NCBI GenBank assembly: GCA_965116785.1
Contig: OZ220731.1
Span: 3,224,001-3,288,000, forward strand
Direction of reading: 5' to 3'
Length of the DNA: 64,000 nt
Origin: Bin87 sp965116785
Lineage (GTDB): Bacteria; Chloroflexota; Dehalococcoidia; Lucifugimonadales; UBA3495
Part shown: piece by piece, positions 8,477-17,743 of the stretch
How positions within the stretch are numbered: position 1 is the stretch's first letter
Layout: every line of letters begins with the position of its first letter
Position numbers and translations under genes: made by a program
The notes under the pieces: generated by a model
Seen by the model: only the letters and a program-made list of their open reading frames with translations
What the model was told of the DNA's origin: nothing
The model's database searches: none

Positions 8477-10909
8477 CTACGGGCTCTGCGGGCTCTGCGG
8501 CGTTATGGTGGCGTGGGGCGACCACTCGCCACGACCGGCCGAGTTCCCGGCCGCGATCCACACATGGTGCTCCACGCCTGGCGTCAGGCCCGTCCGGAGG
8601 GTGGCCGAGGTAGCGGTCGCGTCGTAGACGTATTTCCAATGGTCGTCGACTATCGGGGTGCCGCCAGCGCGCCGCCAGCGGATGACGTATTGGCTGATGG
8701 CGGGCCGGTCGCCGATGTCGGGCGCGGTCCAGCCGACGACTACGCTGCCCCTGATGCCGTGCGACACCGTTGGTCGCGCCATCTGCGGCGGCAGGTCGAC
8801 GCTTTCGGGGATGGTTATTGAGGCGTATTGTGACCAGCGGCCACGGCCTTCATCGTTCACGGCGGCCACTCGGAACCGGTACGTGACGCCTCCGCTCAGG
8901 CCGTTCTCGGTCTGCGCAGTCGTGCTGAGCGACCCAGAGACGCGGATTTTGACGCTGCTGCGTTCTGTGCCTTCGGTGCGGTAGCGCACCACGTACCCGG
9001 TGACCGATGGCTTGCCATCCTCGTTGTCCATGGCGGTCCAGGTCACGTCCACGACGCCGTCGCCGTCAGCGTCCAGGCTGGGCGCAGCCGGCATCCGGCT
9101 GGGCGGCTCGTCAATGTCAGTTACTGCCACCGTAACCGTGGTGGTGTCCCAATGTCCCGTTCTCATCTGTCCGGACACGGTGAGGACGTAGTCGTCGGGA
9201 TTGCTCTCGTGGTCCTCTCCGCTTCCGACGTAGGTGATCTCGCCGCTGGCGCCGTCAACGGAGAACTTGGTGGCGTCGCCCGCGGTCATCGAGTAGGTGA
9301 TTGCCTCGGCGTCGCCGCTCAGGTTCACCTGTCCAACGGACACCGCGGTCGTGCTGCCGTCGGCGTTCTCGGGCAGGTCAAAGCGGTAGGAACCGGCGTG
9401 GAAACCGTGGGGGGCCTCGATGGACCGCTTGGACCAGTCGCCCTTGCCGGCTGCGTTCACGGCGCGCACCCGCACTTGGTATTCGGTGCCGGGAGTCAGG
9501 CCCCGCAAGGTGAACGACCGCGCGTCGGCGCCGTCAACGCTGGCGTAGCGTTTCTGGTCGGGGCCGGAGCCGACCGGCCGGTAGCGCATTCGGAAGCCGT
9601 CTGGGGCGGCTTCTCCCGTTTCTTCGGGGTCAGGCCAGGACACAAGCAGTTCGCCCCTCTGCCCCTGGGACAACGTCGGCGCCGGCAGCTTTGAGGGCGG
9701 ATCAACCACCCTGAAGGTGGTCGACTCCGACCAATGGCCGAAGCCCTCGCTCCCCTCGGCCCGGACCCAGAAGTCGTAGGAGCCGGCGGACATCCCGTCA
9801 ACGATCAAACTGGTGGCGTCCAGGGTAACGGTGTGAATCACGCGCTCGGACGAATCGGTGGAGCCGGTGGGCTGGTAGGTGTAGCGCCAGTTGGTCAGGT
9901 CGGCTGCGTCGGCGTTGCTGGGAGGAGTCCACGAGAGACGCAGGTTCCCTGCGCTGGGGGCGTACTCGACCGTCGGCGCGTTCATCCGGGCCGGCACCTC
10001 CACATCGTCTAGGAGCACGACCACCCGCGCCGTATCGCTCAGACCGCCAGAGTCCGTGGCGGTAACGTCCATCAACTGGACCGTCACCTCGTCCTCGCCC
10101 TCTTCCAGCAGGCTCTCGTAGTCCAGAGCCCCGCCGGTGTAGGAGATTTCCCCACCGTCGTTGATGGAGAACGGTGGGGCCGGCGGGTTGTCCGTCCCGT
10201 CGTAAGCTTCCAGGGAGTAGATCAAGTCATCGTTGTTCGCGTCAGTGGCGGTGACGGAGCCCACCGCGATCGGGGTCCCGCTGCCGTCGGCATTCTCGCG
10301 CAGGCTGAACTGGTATCTGTCCGTGCTGTTGCCGTCGCTGTCGCGCAGTACGGGGAACGCTTCATCGCCTTCTCGGACGTTCCTGACCAAGATGCTGACG
10401 TCGACGTAGTTGTGGCCGCCGTCGGCGTCGGTCGCCTTGATTGAGCCGCTGTAAGCGGTGCGGAGACCGGGCGCGGGCTGGTATCCGTCCATGGTCTCGT
10501 AGTCAAAGGCCACGCCTGAGTAGGTCACACGGACCATGGTCCCGTCACCGGCGCTGCTCACGCTGATGTGGTCAGAGCCCGAGCCGGAGTACGTGTAGGT
10601 GATGTCTGAATCGTCGCCGTCGGGGTCCGTCGCTCCCGCCATGTACCAGATGCTGCTGGATTTGTTTTCCTCGAAGTCCAGCGGGACATAGAACTGCGGC
10701 CAGTTGGGATCCTGGTTGCTCTGCGCCTGCGCGGTCGAAGCGGGCAGCAGAATGCCGCCGCCTGCGGCCGCGAAGCCCAGAGCTACGGCGAGCGCGGCGA
10801 GTGCCCACCCGCGGCGCAACCGACGAATGGGATTGTTGCTGTGACCGACGACAGAAGCACGGTGCTTGTGGCCATCGTCGGCTTTGTCATGTTGATTTTG
10901 CAAAATCAT
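8477..10909 (-). CDS. Exported multi-domain cadherin/FN3 protein
   Basis: About 810 residues from MILQNQHDKADDGHKHR. The frame continues upstream, but AGGAGG sits just 5' of this point. The ATG touches it with no spacer, so the in-frame TTG two codons later (spacer 6) is an equally good start. A basic N-terminus precedes a signal segment (WALAALAVALGFAAAGGGIL) with a cut after STAQA. Two cadherin-like units follow (second: YQFSLRENADGSGTPIAVG), then two FN3 units, a third cadherin-like unit (YRFDLPENADGSTTAVSVG) and two more FN3 units. The end is QSPQSP. It is likely secreted or cell-surface, possibly adhesive. It shares phrases such as RWSPxA and LxPGxEYxVRVRAxN with its two neighbours, which suggests duplication. 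Confidence 0.82.
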   Translation of the reverse strand: MILQNQHDKADDGHKHRASVVGHSNNPIRRLRRGWALAALAVALGFAAAGGGILLPASTAQAQSNQDPNWPQFYVPLDFEENKSSSIWYMAGATDPDGDDSDITYTYSGSGSDHISVSSAGDGTMVRVTYSGVAFDYETMDGYQPAPGLRTAYSGSIKATDADGGHNYVDVSILVRNVREGDEAFPVLRDSDGNSTDRYQFSLRENADGSGTPIAVGSVTATDANNDDLIYSLEAYDGTDNPPAPPFSINDGGEISYTGGALDYESLLEEGEDEVTVQLMDVTATDSGGLSDTARVVVLLDDVEVPARMNAPTVEYAPSAGNLRLSWTPPSNADAADLTNWRYTYQPTGSTDSSERVIHTVTLDATSLIVDGMSAGSYDFWVRAEGSEGFGHWSESTTFRVVDPPSKLPAPTLSQGQRGELLVSWPDPEETGEAAPDGFRMRYRPVGSGPDQKRYASVDGADARSFTLRGLTPGTEYQVRVRAVNAAGKGDWSKRSIEAPHGFHAGSYRFDLPENADGSTTAVSVGQVNLSGDAEAITYSMTAGDATKFSVDGASGEITYVGSGEDHESNPDDYVLTVSGQMRTGHWDTTTVTVAVTDIDEPPSRMPAAPSLDADGDGVVDVTWTAMDNEDGKPSVTGYVVRYRTEGTERSSVKIRVSGSLSTTAQTENGLSGGVTYRFRVAAVNDEGRGRWSQYASITIPESVDLPPQMARPTVSHGIRGSVVVGWTAPDIGDRPAISQYVIRWRRAGGTPIVDDHWKYVYDATATSATLRTGLTPGVEHHVWIAAGNSAGRGEWSPHATITPQSPQSP

Positions 10910-11068
10910 CCTCCTGTCGGGGATCCGCTCGCCACCAAGGGATATGAGCGACCGCCCCGTAACATCTGAACCCTCCCGGTCAGAGACGACCAGAAAGCAC
11001 ACCCGAGAACGGCATCCCAATCAAGCGTCGCGAAGGCTCCACAAGATGTGCTCTCGGTGCTGGTACGC

Positions 11069-11088
11069 GCCTGCCCGAAAGGGCAGGC
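11069..11088 (-). terminator. GC-rich hairpin after the third exported gene
   Basis: An 8-base perfect inverted repeat GCCTGCCC/GGGCAGGC with a 4-base GAAA loop (plus-strand reading) lies 43 bases downstream of the stop at 11131. There is no T-run on the minus strand. Its position matches the hairpin at 8428-8453, one gene further on. Confidence 0.45.
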
Positions 11089-11130
11089 ACTATGTCCACC
11101 TGCACAGACCAAGCACCCTGCTGGTGCGGA

Positions 11131-12465
11131 TCATGGGCAGGTCGAACAGGCCGTCACTGCGGTGTAGGGCGACCAGCGGCCATGACCCTCGTGGCTCAGC
11201 GCCCGGATCCTGACCCGGTAGTCGCCAGCGGCGCCCGCATTGATGACGGTGTTCAGGAAGTCAGAGGACTCAGGATCGAAACTGACCACCTGGGCTTGTC
11301 CGTCAGGCATGAGGCGGTATTTGACCTCGTAGCTCTCGATGTAGGGCTTCCCCGCGTTGTCCGGGGCCACCCAGGAAACATCCAGGCGATGGTTCGACTG
11401 CGCGTTCACCGTCGGAGCAGCCATCCGCTCCGGCCGCTCGCGCACGTCCGTGACGTCGACGGTCACCCGGCCGTAAGCCGTGTTCAAGCCATTTGCACGT
11501 ATCCGGATAGTGTGCGAAGCCACGCTCTCGTGGTCCTCTCCGCTGCCCACGTAGGTCAACTGACCGGTGGACGAGTTCAACCGGAAGTTGCCTCGGCTAC
11601 CGCTGATGGAGAAGGACGGCGGCCGGTCGTATCCGTCCACGGCGACATTGCCCAGCACCACCGGCGTCCCGGCGCCGGAGACGTTCTCGGGCAGCTCAAA
11701 GCTATATCGACCGTTCTGGGTGAACCCGGGTTGGGTGCGATACCTGGTAACCGGCGACCACCGGCTCTTGCCGGCCGCGTTGATGGCGCGGATGCGTACC
11801 TTGTAGAACTCCCCCAGTTCCAGGCCGTCGACTTCTATCCGACGTTGCGACTTGTCGGTTCTCGACCGGTAGCTGAAATCGTCGTTGGATCCTTCCCGGC
11901 GGAACCGGATGGCGTAGCGGTCCACGTTTTCGTCCCAGGTTGGCCAAACGGCGACGAAGCCGCCCTGTAGTGTGTAAATCGTGGGGGCAGGCATCCGATC
12001 CGGCGGCTCGAGTACATCGGTCAAGCAGACCCGAGCGTTGGCCGCAGTTTCCCCGCCGTTGCCGTCGCGAAGTATTACCCGCAGGGAGCGCACACTCGTA
12101 CAGCCATCCTGCGACGGCGTGTAGGCTTCGTAGTCCAAGGCCGGCCCCGTGTAAGAGAGCACTCCGGTGGACTGGTTGATCCGGTAGGGACCGTCGCGGT
12201 CAACGATCTCCAGTGTGGAAGAAGCGGTTTCAACTTGGAGGAAATAGGTGATCGCGTCACCGTCGGGATCGGTAGCTGGGAAGGTGCCCAGCGAAACGGG
12301 TGTCTCGCTGCCATCCTGGTTCTCCGGCAAAGAGAACTGGTGCAGCGCGGAGCCCGCCACCGGGGCGCCGTTGCTGCCGGTGGCGGCAACGGCGCCGACA
12401 GACCCCAGCAAGCCGACACTCACCGCCACCAGGGCGGCAATCGGCAGTAGTCGTATGAACCTCAT
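11131..12465 (-). CDS. Exported cadherin/FN3 protein
   Basis: 444 residues, starting MRFIRLLPIAALVAVSVGLL. AGGAGG lies 6 bases upstream of this ATG, much better than the in-frame ATGs at 12492 and 12486. The signal peptide ends near VGAVAA. The order is cadherin-like (HQFSLPENQDGSETPVSLG), FN3 (PAPTIYTLQGGFVAVWPTW to IRAINAAGKSRWSP), cadherin-like (YSFELPENVSGAGTPVVLG), FN3 (RLDVSWVAPDNAG), then a short Cys-containing tail CSTCP. It is the first gene of the three-gene row and the shortest. Its alternating plan looks like the basic unit of the other two. The role is inferred to be extracellular binding. Confidence 0.83.
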   Translation of the reverse strand: MRFIRLLPIAALVAVSVGLLGSVGAVAATGSNGAPVAGSALHQFSLPENQDGSETPVSLGTFPATDPDGDAITYFLQVETASSTLEIVDRDGPYRINQSTGVLSYTGPALDYEAYTPSQDGCTSVRSLRVILRDGNGGETAANARVCLTDVLEPPDRMPAPTIYTLQGGFVAVWPTWDENVDRYAIRFRREGSNDDFSYRSRTDKSQRRIEVDGLELGEFYKVRIRAINAAGKSRWSPVTRYRTQPGFTQNGRYSFELPENVSGAGTPVVLGNVAVDGYDRPPSFSISGSRGNFRLNSSTGQLTYVGSGEDHESVASHTIRIRANGLNTAYGRVTVDVTDVRERPERMAAPTVNAQSNHRLDVSWVAPDNAGKPYIESYEVKYRLMPDGQAQVVSFDPESSDFLNTVINAGAAGDYRVRIRALSHEGHGRWSPYTAVTACSTCP

Positions 12466-13245
12466 CAGGAACCTCCTGTTGGCCATCTGCATTGCTCCGG
12501 GAACCCAGCCCGAGTGGGCGCGAGTTCGAGAGCGACTCCGACCGATGCAAAGTCAAATTTGGCCGGAAATGAGCCTTTTCCTGACACCACCGTACTGCAC
12601 GAAATGTGCAATTTGCCCGGGCGGAGGTGGTCTCCCGGGCACGTATGGAACGTTATTTAGGACCTTTGCCCCACCAATTGACGTGCATTTCACAATGTCA
12701 TGGCGTTGGCTCAAAACCAAACGCCGTGGCTTCCGGGCAACATTGCCTTACGGACAGTGAAAATCTGCCCAGTCGCTCAGGACCAACCAAACCGTACGGT
12801 GCAACAACTGAAGCCGCCGCCGTCCACCGTCGCGTACGGTCGGTCAGGCGCGGGCCTCGCCCGCATCCGGTCGGGACCCGAACCGCAACCAAGGTGAAAT
12901 TCACATCGGGGCGGAGAACCTGAATGGCCAGGGCAGCCGGCGAGGAAGCCGGGAGAGCAACCAGCGTGGTGCGGTTGTTGACGCCCTATGCACGAAACGG
13001 AGCGAGCCACGTGGCCGGGAAAACAAAACGACCCACGGTATCTGAGCAGCAATGCAAGCTGACCTCGCTGAGCCGCAACGGTCGCACGTCGCCGTAGTCC
13101 TCCCTTCACATCACCGAGGCGCCACCGCGCATCCCTTCGCGCCGGCCGGAAACTCCGGCGTGAGGCCGTCCAGGCACCGGTCCGAACCGGATGGCAGCGG
13201 CCTGCCGCACTGCGTACAGTATCTCGCTACGTTGCCCCCGCCACC
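12466..13245. other. 780-bp intergenic region upstream of the exported-gene row
   Basis: No frame looks protein-like on either strand. A palindrome lies at 12614-12641 (TGCCCGGG and CCCGGGCA, 12-base loop), about 150 bases upstream of the start at 12465, where a promoter or leader for that gene would be expected. No tRNA or other RNA gene was recognised. Confidence 0.4.
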
Positions 13246-13341
13246 TTACCGGGCAAGCAGCAAAGCCGCGCCGACGACCATCGGGAACACCAGCAGATGG
13301 GCCAGAGCCACCAAGGACAGGCACGCAGCCGCCGAACGCAT
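13246..13341 (-). CDS. 31-residue membrane microprotein
   Basis: The product MRSAAACLSLVALAHLLVFP... is a single hydrophobic helix ending LLLAR. Its ATG overlaps the TGA of the upstream membrane-protein gene as TGATG, so it would be translated by coupling. This is too short for most gene callers; the case rests on the exact overlap, the wholly hydrophobic composition and the same overlap style at 5762. Function unknown. Confidence 0.4.
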   Translation of the reverse strand: MRSAAACLSLVALAHLLVFPMVVGAALLLAR

Positions 13342-13604
13342 CAGGAAGCGTCGCCACCGGGATCCGGCTCCTCCAGCTCGCGCTGTGTCTCCGGTTCCGG
13401 GTCATGCACGAAGTGGCGCAGGCCCAGCAGCAGCATGCCAATGCCGATCACCACGAAGCCGGCGTCGCCCGACCACGGGGCAATCGGCCGCACCCCCTCG
13501 CTGGCCAGAGCGGCCAGCCACATGGCGACCATGACGCCGCCGCAGACGAGGCAACCGACGGCGCCCACGAGCAGGTGATGCCGGGTCAGCAGGTTGTGGA
13601 CCAT
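13341..13604 (-). CDS. Small two-helix membrane protein
   Basis: 87 residues, starting MVHNLLTRHHLLVGAVGCLV. GAGGAGG lies 5 bases upstream, so this ATG is chosen over the frame's first ATG at 13640. It has two hydrophobic segments (about 11-33 and 46-60) and then an acidic tail rich in Pro, Glu and Asp (HDPEPETQRELEEPDPGG). It overlaps the microprotein downstream. I do not recognise the family. Confidence 0.6.
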   Translation of the reverse strand: MVHNLLTRHHLLVGAVGCLVCGGVMVAMWLAALASEGVRPIAPWSGDAGFVVIGIGMLLLGLRHFVHDPEPETQRELEEPDPGGDAS

Positions 13605-13739
13605 GGGAGCCTCCTCACCAGGGTGGCGCCGGCCGCTCATTGCACAGACACGGACACCAGGAATGCCACGCCGGCAATCACGGCAACGACCACGACGGCG
13701 CGGAACTACTGTTTGGAAATCAGTCCGATGGCAACTGCC

Positions 13740-13946
13740 TCAATTACCTCCGGCAACACGAACCGCACCTTGACCCGGCGCGAACTCACCGCAACAATCG
13801 TCCAGCCGCACCTCCGGCCACTTGCTGGTGACCTGCAAAGAGTTTCGGCCCATCACGGGAACCGGCGGGTAGCGCCGGCACTCCGGCTTCCGACCCGATC
13901 TGGTGGGCGGCGCGAAGTGGCGACAGTTGCGGCACTGCTCTTCCAT
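13740..13946 (-). CDS. Small Cys-rich (zinc-ribbon-like) protein
   Basis: 68 residues beginning MEEQCRNCRHFAPPTRSG. The pattern CxxCxxF, CRRYPPV, WPEV and DDCCGEF is that of a widespread family of uncharacterised small proteins of phages and bacteria, usually ending WPEVxxxDWCGEF. The paired Cys suggest Zn binding. GGAG about 7 bases upstream supports the start. A frameshifted ribbon-helix-helix-like remnant lies just upstream on the same strand, so the two may once have been an operon, possibly of phage origin. Confidence 0.65.
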   Translation of the reverse strand: MEEQCRNCRHFAPPTRSGRKPECRRYPPVPVMGRNSLQVTSKWPEVRLDDCCGEFAPGQGAVRVAGGN

Positions 13947-13959
13947 TGCAGTCTCCCCA

Positions 13960-14110
13960 GAACACCGTTGGCAAGGTGGCCAGTGGCCGACTCGGCTCGC
14001 TCCAGAACTGCAAGCACGTAGGCGTTCAGCGCCTTGCGGCGGCCTACGCGTTCTCGTAAACGTCCAGCGGGATGCGGACGCACTTCGTGTACTCGGTCGT
14101 GGTTCGATGC
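13960..14110 (-). pseudogene. Remnant of a small ribbon-helix-helix-like protein
   Basis: One minus-strand frame reads RTTTEYTKCVRIPLDVYENA and then stops at 14045. The adjacent frame continues RRKALNAYVLAVLERAESA. Together they resemble the short Arc/CopG-type proteins of the form YTKCVRIPLDVYE-x-A...LNAYVLAVLERA, split by a one-base frameshift. No convincing start codon is seen upstream. It ends just before the Cys-rich gene at 13946. The assignment rests on motif memory. Confidence 0.4.
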
Positions 14111-14479
14111 TCTCTGTTGCTCTTTGTACGGCTGGGAATGTGCCGTGTCCTGGCCGACCACAGCCGGCGCGGTGCGGAACACCGTCCTGCTTCAGGTTGA
14201 TGATCTGATGTTAGCGAAGCGACCCGTCCCGCCTGTCGTTTTGCCCGCCGTCCCGGGGTGGGCAGCGGGCTTTTTGAGTACACGGGCGGCGATTGCGTGC
14301 CGAGTTTTGCAGATGAAAGATGGTGTGGACACCCCCTGCCACACATCCGGTGAATGACCGCGACGTGGAGAGGGTGAAGACCATTGGAGCAACCGAATGG
14401 GACAGGCAGGTTGAAAAGCACAGCGCCCTGTGACGGGTGGAATGAAACCAATGGCAACACGTCAGGAGGGAGCCGAGCG

Positions 14480-14656
14480 ATGCCTGCAGTTTTGGACAAG
14501 CCGCGGATCCAATACGGCTACCGCGATGAACGAGACCGCCAATGTCCGCTGGACGCTCTCGAAAACGAGAATACTGCAAGTTCCACCTGCCGGAGTAGCA
14601 AAACGGTCGCACTTTCAATTCCGACCGCTACAACCGTGCGGACACGAACGTGCTGA
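14480..14656 (+). CDS. Short hypothetical protein, doubtful
   Basis: 58 residues starting MPAVLDKPRIQYGYRDERDR. AGGAGGG lies upstream but 12 bases away, which is long. The first half looks protein-like; the second half is Ser/Thr-rich and could be out of frame. It overlaps the next gene by 7 bases. No family recognised. Confidence 0.25.
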   Translation: MPAVLDKPRIQYGYRDERDRQCPLDALENENTASSTCRSSKTVALSIPTATTVRTRTC

Positions 14657-14862
14657 AACGCCTGAAATCCATGCCGCCCGGCACCAAGCTGCTGCTGGCG
14701 GTGTTCCTCTTCACGGCGGCGTACAGCGCCTTCCACTTCGTGAAGGGCGTCGTTCTGCTGGACATCCACTTCACCGCCGTCAGCATTCCCCTGGTCCTGA
14801 TCTGCTGGCACGGCCGTAGCTCGGGCGACGACGGCGCCGACAAGCCCGCCGACCGCGATTAG
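14650..14862 (+). CDS. Small two-helix membrane protein
   Basis: 70 residues reading VLKRLKSMPPGTKLLLAVFL from a GTG start. An in-frame ATG at 14671 is an alternative start. There are two hydrophobic segments, about 14-35 and 37-53, and a polar tail GDDGADKPADRD. It is followed by about 270 bases without a clear plus-strand gene. I cannot name a family; an inner-membrane location is inferred from composition. Confidence 0.5.
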   Translation: MLKRLKSMPPGTKLLLAVFLFTAAYSAFHFVKGVVLLDIHFTAVSIPLVLICWHGRSSGDDGADKPADRD

Positions 14863-14879
14863 CTTCGGTGAAATCGCAG

Positions 14880-15112
14880 TGACCTGGACATCGTCGGACG
14901 CATGGTTGCCGTCCCCAAAAGCCCTGCCGGAAGGGAACCCGCACCGTGTGCGCGACGTCCCACTTGTCCAGGGAGGGCGACGGGTCCTGCTCCACGGCAC
15001 GCACGTACCGTTCGTAGGCTTCCACCCAGAACGGGCCGGAGAAACCGGCGCCCTGCGCGGCGGCGTTCCAGAAGAAATCGCCGGCCGTGATGTCCGTCTG
15101 CTTTACGATTGA
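14880..15112 (-). other. Protein-like frame without a start, possible gene fragment
   Basis: Directly after the Uma2 stop the minus strand reads SIVKQTDITAGDFFWNAAAQ, then AYERYVRAVEQDPSPSLDKW and VAHTVRVPFRQGFWG. This balanced composition is unlike the Arg/Pro/Ala-rich shadows around it. No start codon is visible in the expected place, and the frame runs into sequence antisense to the 14650 gene. It may be a fragment of a larger gene; the family is unknown. Confidence 0.3.
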
Positions 15113-15134
15113 CTGGAGGCTGCCTTGCGCCTCG

Positions 15135-15893
15135 TCAGGAGCCTTGTTGATGCAGGCGCGCTTCCAGCTCGCGCACGCGCGCCTCGGCACGGATACGGGC
15201 CTGCCGTTCGGCTTCGCGTTGTGCTTCGGCGGCGGCGCGGGCGGCGCTTTCCCGTTCCGCCCGCTCCCGTTCGCTCTCGAAGGTGGCGATGTGCTCCTCC
15301 GTGGCGGGATCAATCCACTGTAGCCGTCCGTGATCCCACCGCAGAAACAGGTTCAGCGCCGTGCTGTATCCCTGGTACACCTCGTCCGCCAATCGCGCTG
15401 TCTCAATCGGCTCGTACACGCCGTCCACCAGCCGGTCGCCGGCCAGCCGCGCCCCGTGGTGCTCCCCCGTCTCGTCGAACCGCCAGTACTCCAGGATGCC
15501 CAACGCCGCGTATGCTTCCCGTTTCTCACCCACGTCAACGCGTCCGGTGTGTCGCGACGCGATCTCCAGCACGAAGTCCGGCGGTTTGCCCTGCTCTTCA
15601 ATGATGTAGCCGTTGCTGGCCTCGTAGGCCGCCGGATCCACGTCGAAGGCCACCAGCAGGTCGGGGTAGTGGCTGCCCGCCATGCTCCGTGTGGGCCGAA
15701 CCACCAAGTAACGCTCACCGGTGACCAGGGTGGTGTCCGGGTTGCCCAGATGCTGGGCAAGGTGGTGAGCGTTGCCCGTGTCCGCAAGTTGCTTGAAGCT
15801 GGTCATCTTGTCGTCGGGATGCTCCGGCGGGTCGGGCAATCGGAATCTGCCTGGCGCCCCGGGCGTTTTGCTGTAGATGTCGGCGGTGGTCAT
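15135..15893 (-). CDS. Uma2-family PD-(D/E)XK nuclease with coiled-coil tail
   Basis: 252 residues starting MTTADIYSKTPGAPGRF, with GAGG about 6 bases upstream. The Uma2 (DUF820) core includes PDLLVAFDVDP (catalytic Asp region), PPDFVLEIASRHTGRVDVGE (Glu of the nuclease core) and KREAYAALGILEYWRFD. The middle GYIIEEQGKPPD is typical. The C-terminal ~45 residues are a charged Glu/Arg/Ala coiled coil (ERERAERESAARAAAEAQRE). The family's cellular role is unsettled; members are numerous in cyanobacteria and Chloroflexota and are often linked to mobile DNA. Nothing in the neighbourhood fixes a function. Confidence 0.85.
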   Translation of the reverse strand: MTTADIYSKTPGAPGRFRLPDPPEHPDDKMTSFKQLADTGNAHHLAQHLGNPDTTLVTGERYLVVRPTRSMAGSHYPDLLVAFDVDPAAYEASNGYIIEEQGKPPDFVLEIASRHTGRVDVGEKREAYAALGILEYWRFDETGEHHGARLAGDRLVDGVYEPIETARLADEVYQGYSTALNLFLRWDHGRLQWIDPATEEHIATFESERERAERESAARAAAEAQREAERQARIRAEARVRELEARLHQQGS

Positions 15894-16180
15894 GCTGGAC
15901 CTCGGGGTCTCGGTGTGAGACGCGGGCTGGTCTCCATAGTGCGAGATGGCCGGGCCATTGTACCAACGGGCGCGGCTCGGGTGGACGTTAGGTCAAGCGG
16001 GATTGCCATGAAAACCGACCTTGCTTGACGGGTTTCCGTCTACGAAACCGGCCACCACGTCGTCGATGGCTATCGACCCGATTACGTGGTTGCGACCGTG
16101 GCTCCACTGGCCTACCGGCTGGGGACTGTGCCATCGCGTGCTCTGCAGGGTCAAGATAGGCCGGCCCCGGGGCATGTCGT

Positions 16181-17611
16181 TTACCCGGCCCCCGCCCGGT
16201 CTCCCAAAACCAGGCCGTCCATTTCCTGCGCCGGAATCGCCGAAAACTCCCTGATGCGCGCTATGTAAAACGCCGCCCCCAATAACACCCACCCGGCCAG
16301 GGCCGCCCACGACGGCCCGGCCATGAATCCCGGCATCCCAGGCACGCACAGCAGAAGGACGAACCCTAGGGATAAGACCGCGCCCAATCCGGCGGACAGC
16401 TGCTCGATCAGCCTCCCGACCCAGACGTCCCCGCTCCGGCGCGCGGTGGAGAGGGCCGCCACGCAGGTGTAGAGGTATCCGATAGCCGTGCCTAGGGCCG
16501 CCATGTCCACCACCCAGAGGATGACCTCCCGGCCAAACCAGGGGGCCATCAACGAGGTGATGCCAGTGAAGAGGATGGCGTGGTGCGGCGTGCCGTGGCT
16601 GCGGTGGACGCTCCCGAACCAGGGCGGCAGTATCCTGGCCCGTCCCATGCTGAACAGCAACCGGCTGCTGGCCAGGAAGAAGCCGTTGATGCCGGTGAAG
16701 ATCGCCGTCACCACCGCGATGCTGAGAAAACCTGTTCCCCACTTGCCCAGGCTGGCTGCCACCGTCACTCCGGTCGGCCAAAGGTGCCCGCCCTCAACCA
16801 GTTCCCGCCAGGGCGCTACCAACCCCGTCGCCAGAATGACCGCCACGTACATGGCCGCGCCGGCCAGGATCGCCAGGGCCATCAGTTGGAGGGCGCGCCG
16901 CGGCGGAAAGGCAAACTCCTCCGCAGCCTGGGGCAGGGTGTCGAACCCCACGTACAGCCAGGGGGAAATCGCCACGATGGCCAGTATCCCCGCCAGCGCC
17001 GGCCGGTCCGGGGTGAAGTGAGGTTTCCAATTGGCCGGGCTGGCCTCGGGTCCGGCAAAGGCTCCACTCCCGATAATGATCACCGCCGCAATCAGCAGCC
17101 CGGTCATAACCACCTGGGTTCTGCCAACGTCCCGCACCCCTCGGTACTGGAGGAACCCCATAATGACCACGGCTAGCGTAGCCAGCGCCACCTCGGCGGC
17201 GAAAACGTCGTACCCGGCCACCGAGTACAGGTATCCCCGGGCGAAAATCCCTGGGGCGACAAACCGGGCCAGGATGATGAGGGCGGTGGCGTTCAGCGGC
17301 ACGATGCTGAGGTAACCCAGGGTCAGGAACCAGCCGCAGACGAAAGCGTGGTGGCGTCCGCCAACCCGATAGGCGTAAGCGAACTCGGCTCCGGCCACCG
17401 GGAACATCCTGACCATCACGCTGTAACTCCTGGCGATGACCAGCATCGCCAGCCCGCCCAGGAGAACCCCCAGAGACGCCCCCACCGGGCCGGCCGTCGC
17501 CAGGAAGTCGCCGGCCAGGATGAAACAGCCGAAGCCGATGATGCAGCCCAAGGCCAGGGAACCCACCTGCAGGGGCCGAAGGACCGGGTCGAGTTGCGCG
17601 CGCGCTTCCAA
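16181..17611 (-). CDS. APC-superfamily amino-acid permease
   Basis: 476 residues, about twelve hydrophobic segments. The N-terminal block LQVGSLALGCIIGFGCFIL matches the first helix of the amino acid-polyamine-organocation family, and PVAGAEFAYAYRVGG is the conserved loop after helix 2. SPWLYVGFDTLPQAAEEF corresponds to the helix-6 substrate-site region. It would import an amino acid or related amine by secondary transport; substrate cannot be read from sequence. The start is TTG with GGAGG upstream, since no ATG occurs before helix 2. No partner gene is adjacent. The downstream stretch 15894-16180 and the upstream gap to the IS hold no other gene. Confidence 0.88.
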   Translation of the reverse strand: MEARAQLDPVLRPLQVGSLALGCIIGFGCFILAGDFLATAGPVGASLGVLLGGLAMLVIARSYSVMVRMFPVAGAEFAYAYRVGGRHHAFVCGWFLTLGYLSIVPLNATALIILARFVAPGIFARGYLYSVAGYDVFAAEVALATLAVVIMGFLQYRGVRDVGRTQVVMTGLLIAAVIIIGSGAFAGPEASPANWKPHFTPDRPALAGILAIVAISPWLYVGFDTLPQAAEEFAFPPRRALQLMALAILAGAAMYVAVILATGLVAPWRELVEGGHLWPTGVTVAASLGKWGTGFLSIAVVTAIFTGINGFFLASSRLLFSMGRARILPPWFGSVHRSHGTPHHAILFTGITSLMAPWFGREVILWVVDMAALGTAIGYLYTCVAALSTARRSGDVWVGRLIEQLSAGLGAVLSLGFVLLLCVPGMPGFMAGPSWAALAGWVLLGAAFYIARIREFSAIPAQEMDGLVLGDRAGAG

Positions 17612-17743
17612 TTGCTTCCGGACCTCCCGTTATGATCAGGCAGTTCAGACTGCGAGATACTGGATCGATTATGGCAGACCCACGCAGATTATCCGATGTA
17701 ATTCCGCCGAATAAGACGATTGCAAAACTCCCTCTCCCCTGGT

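Noticed and set aside
15993..16781. Minus-strand 262-codon frame overlapping the permease
   Set aside because: Gly/Arg/His-rich shadow of the APC permease, which has clear membrane helices in its own frame.
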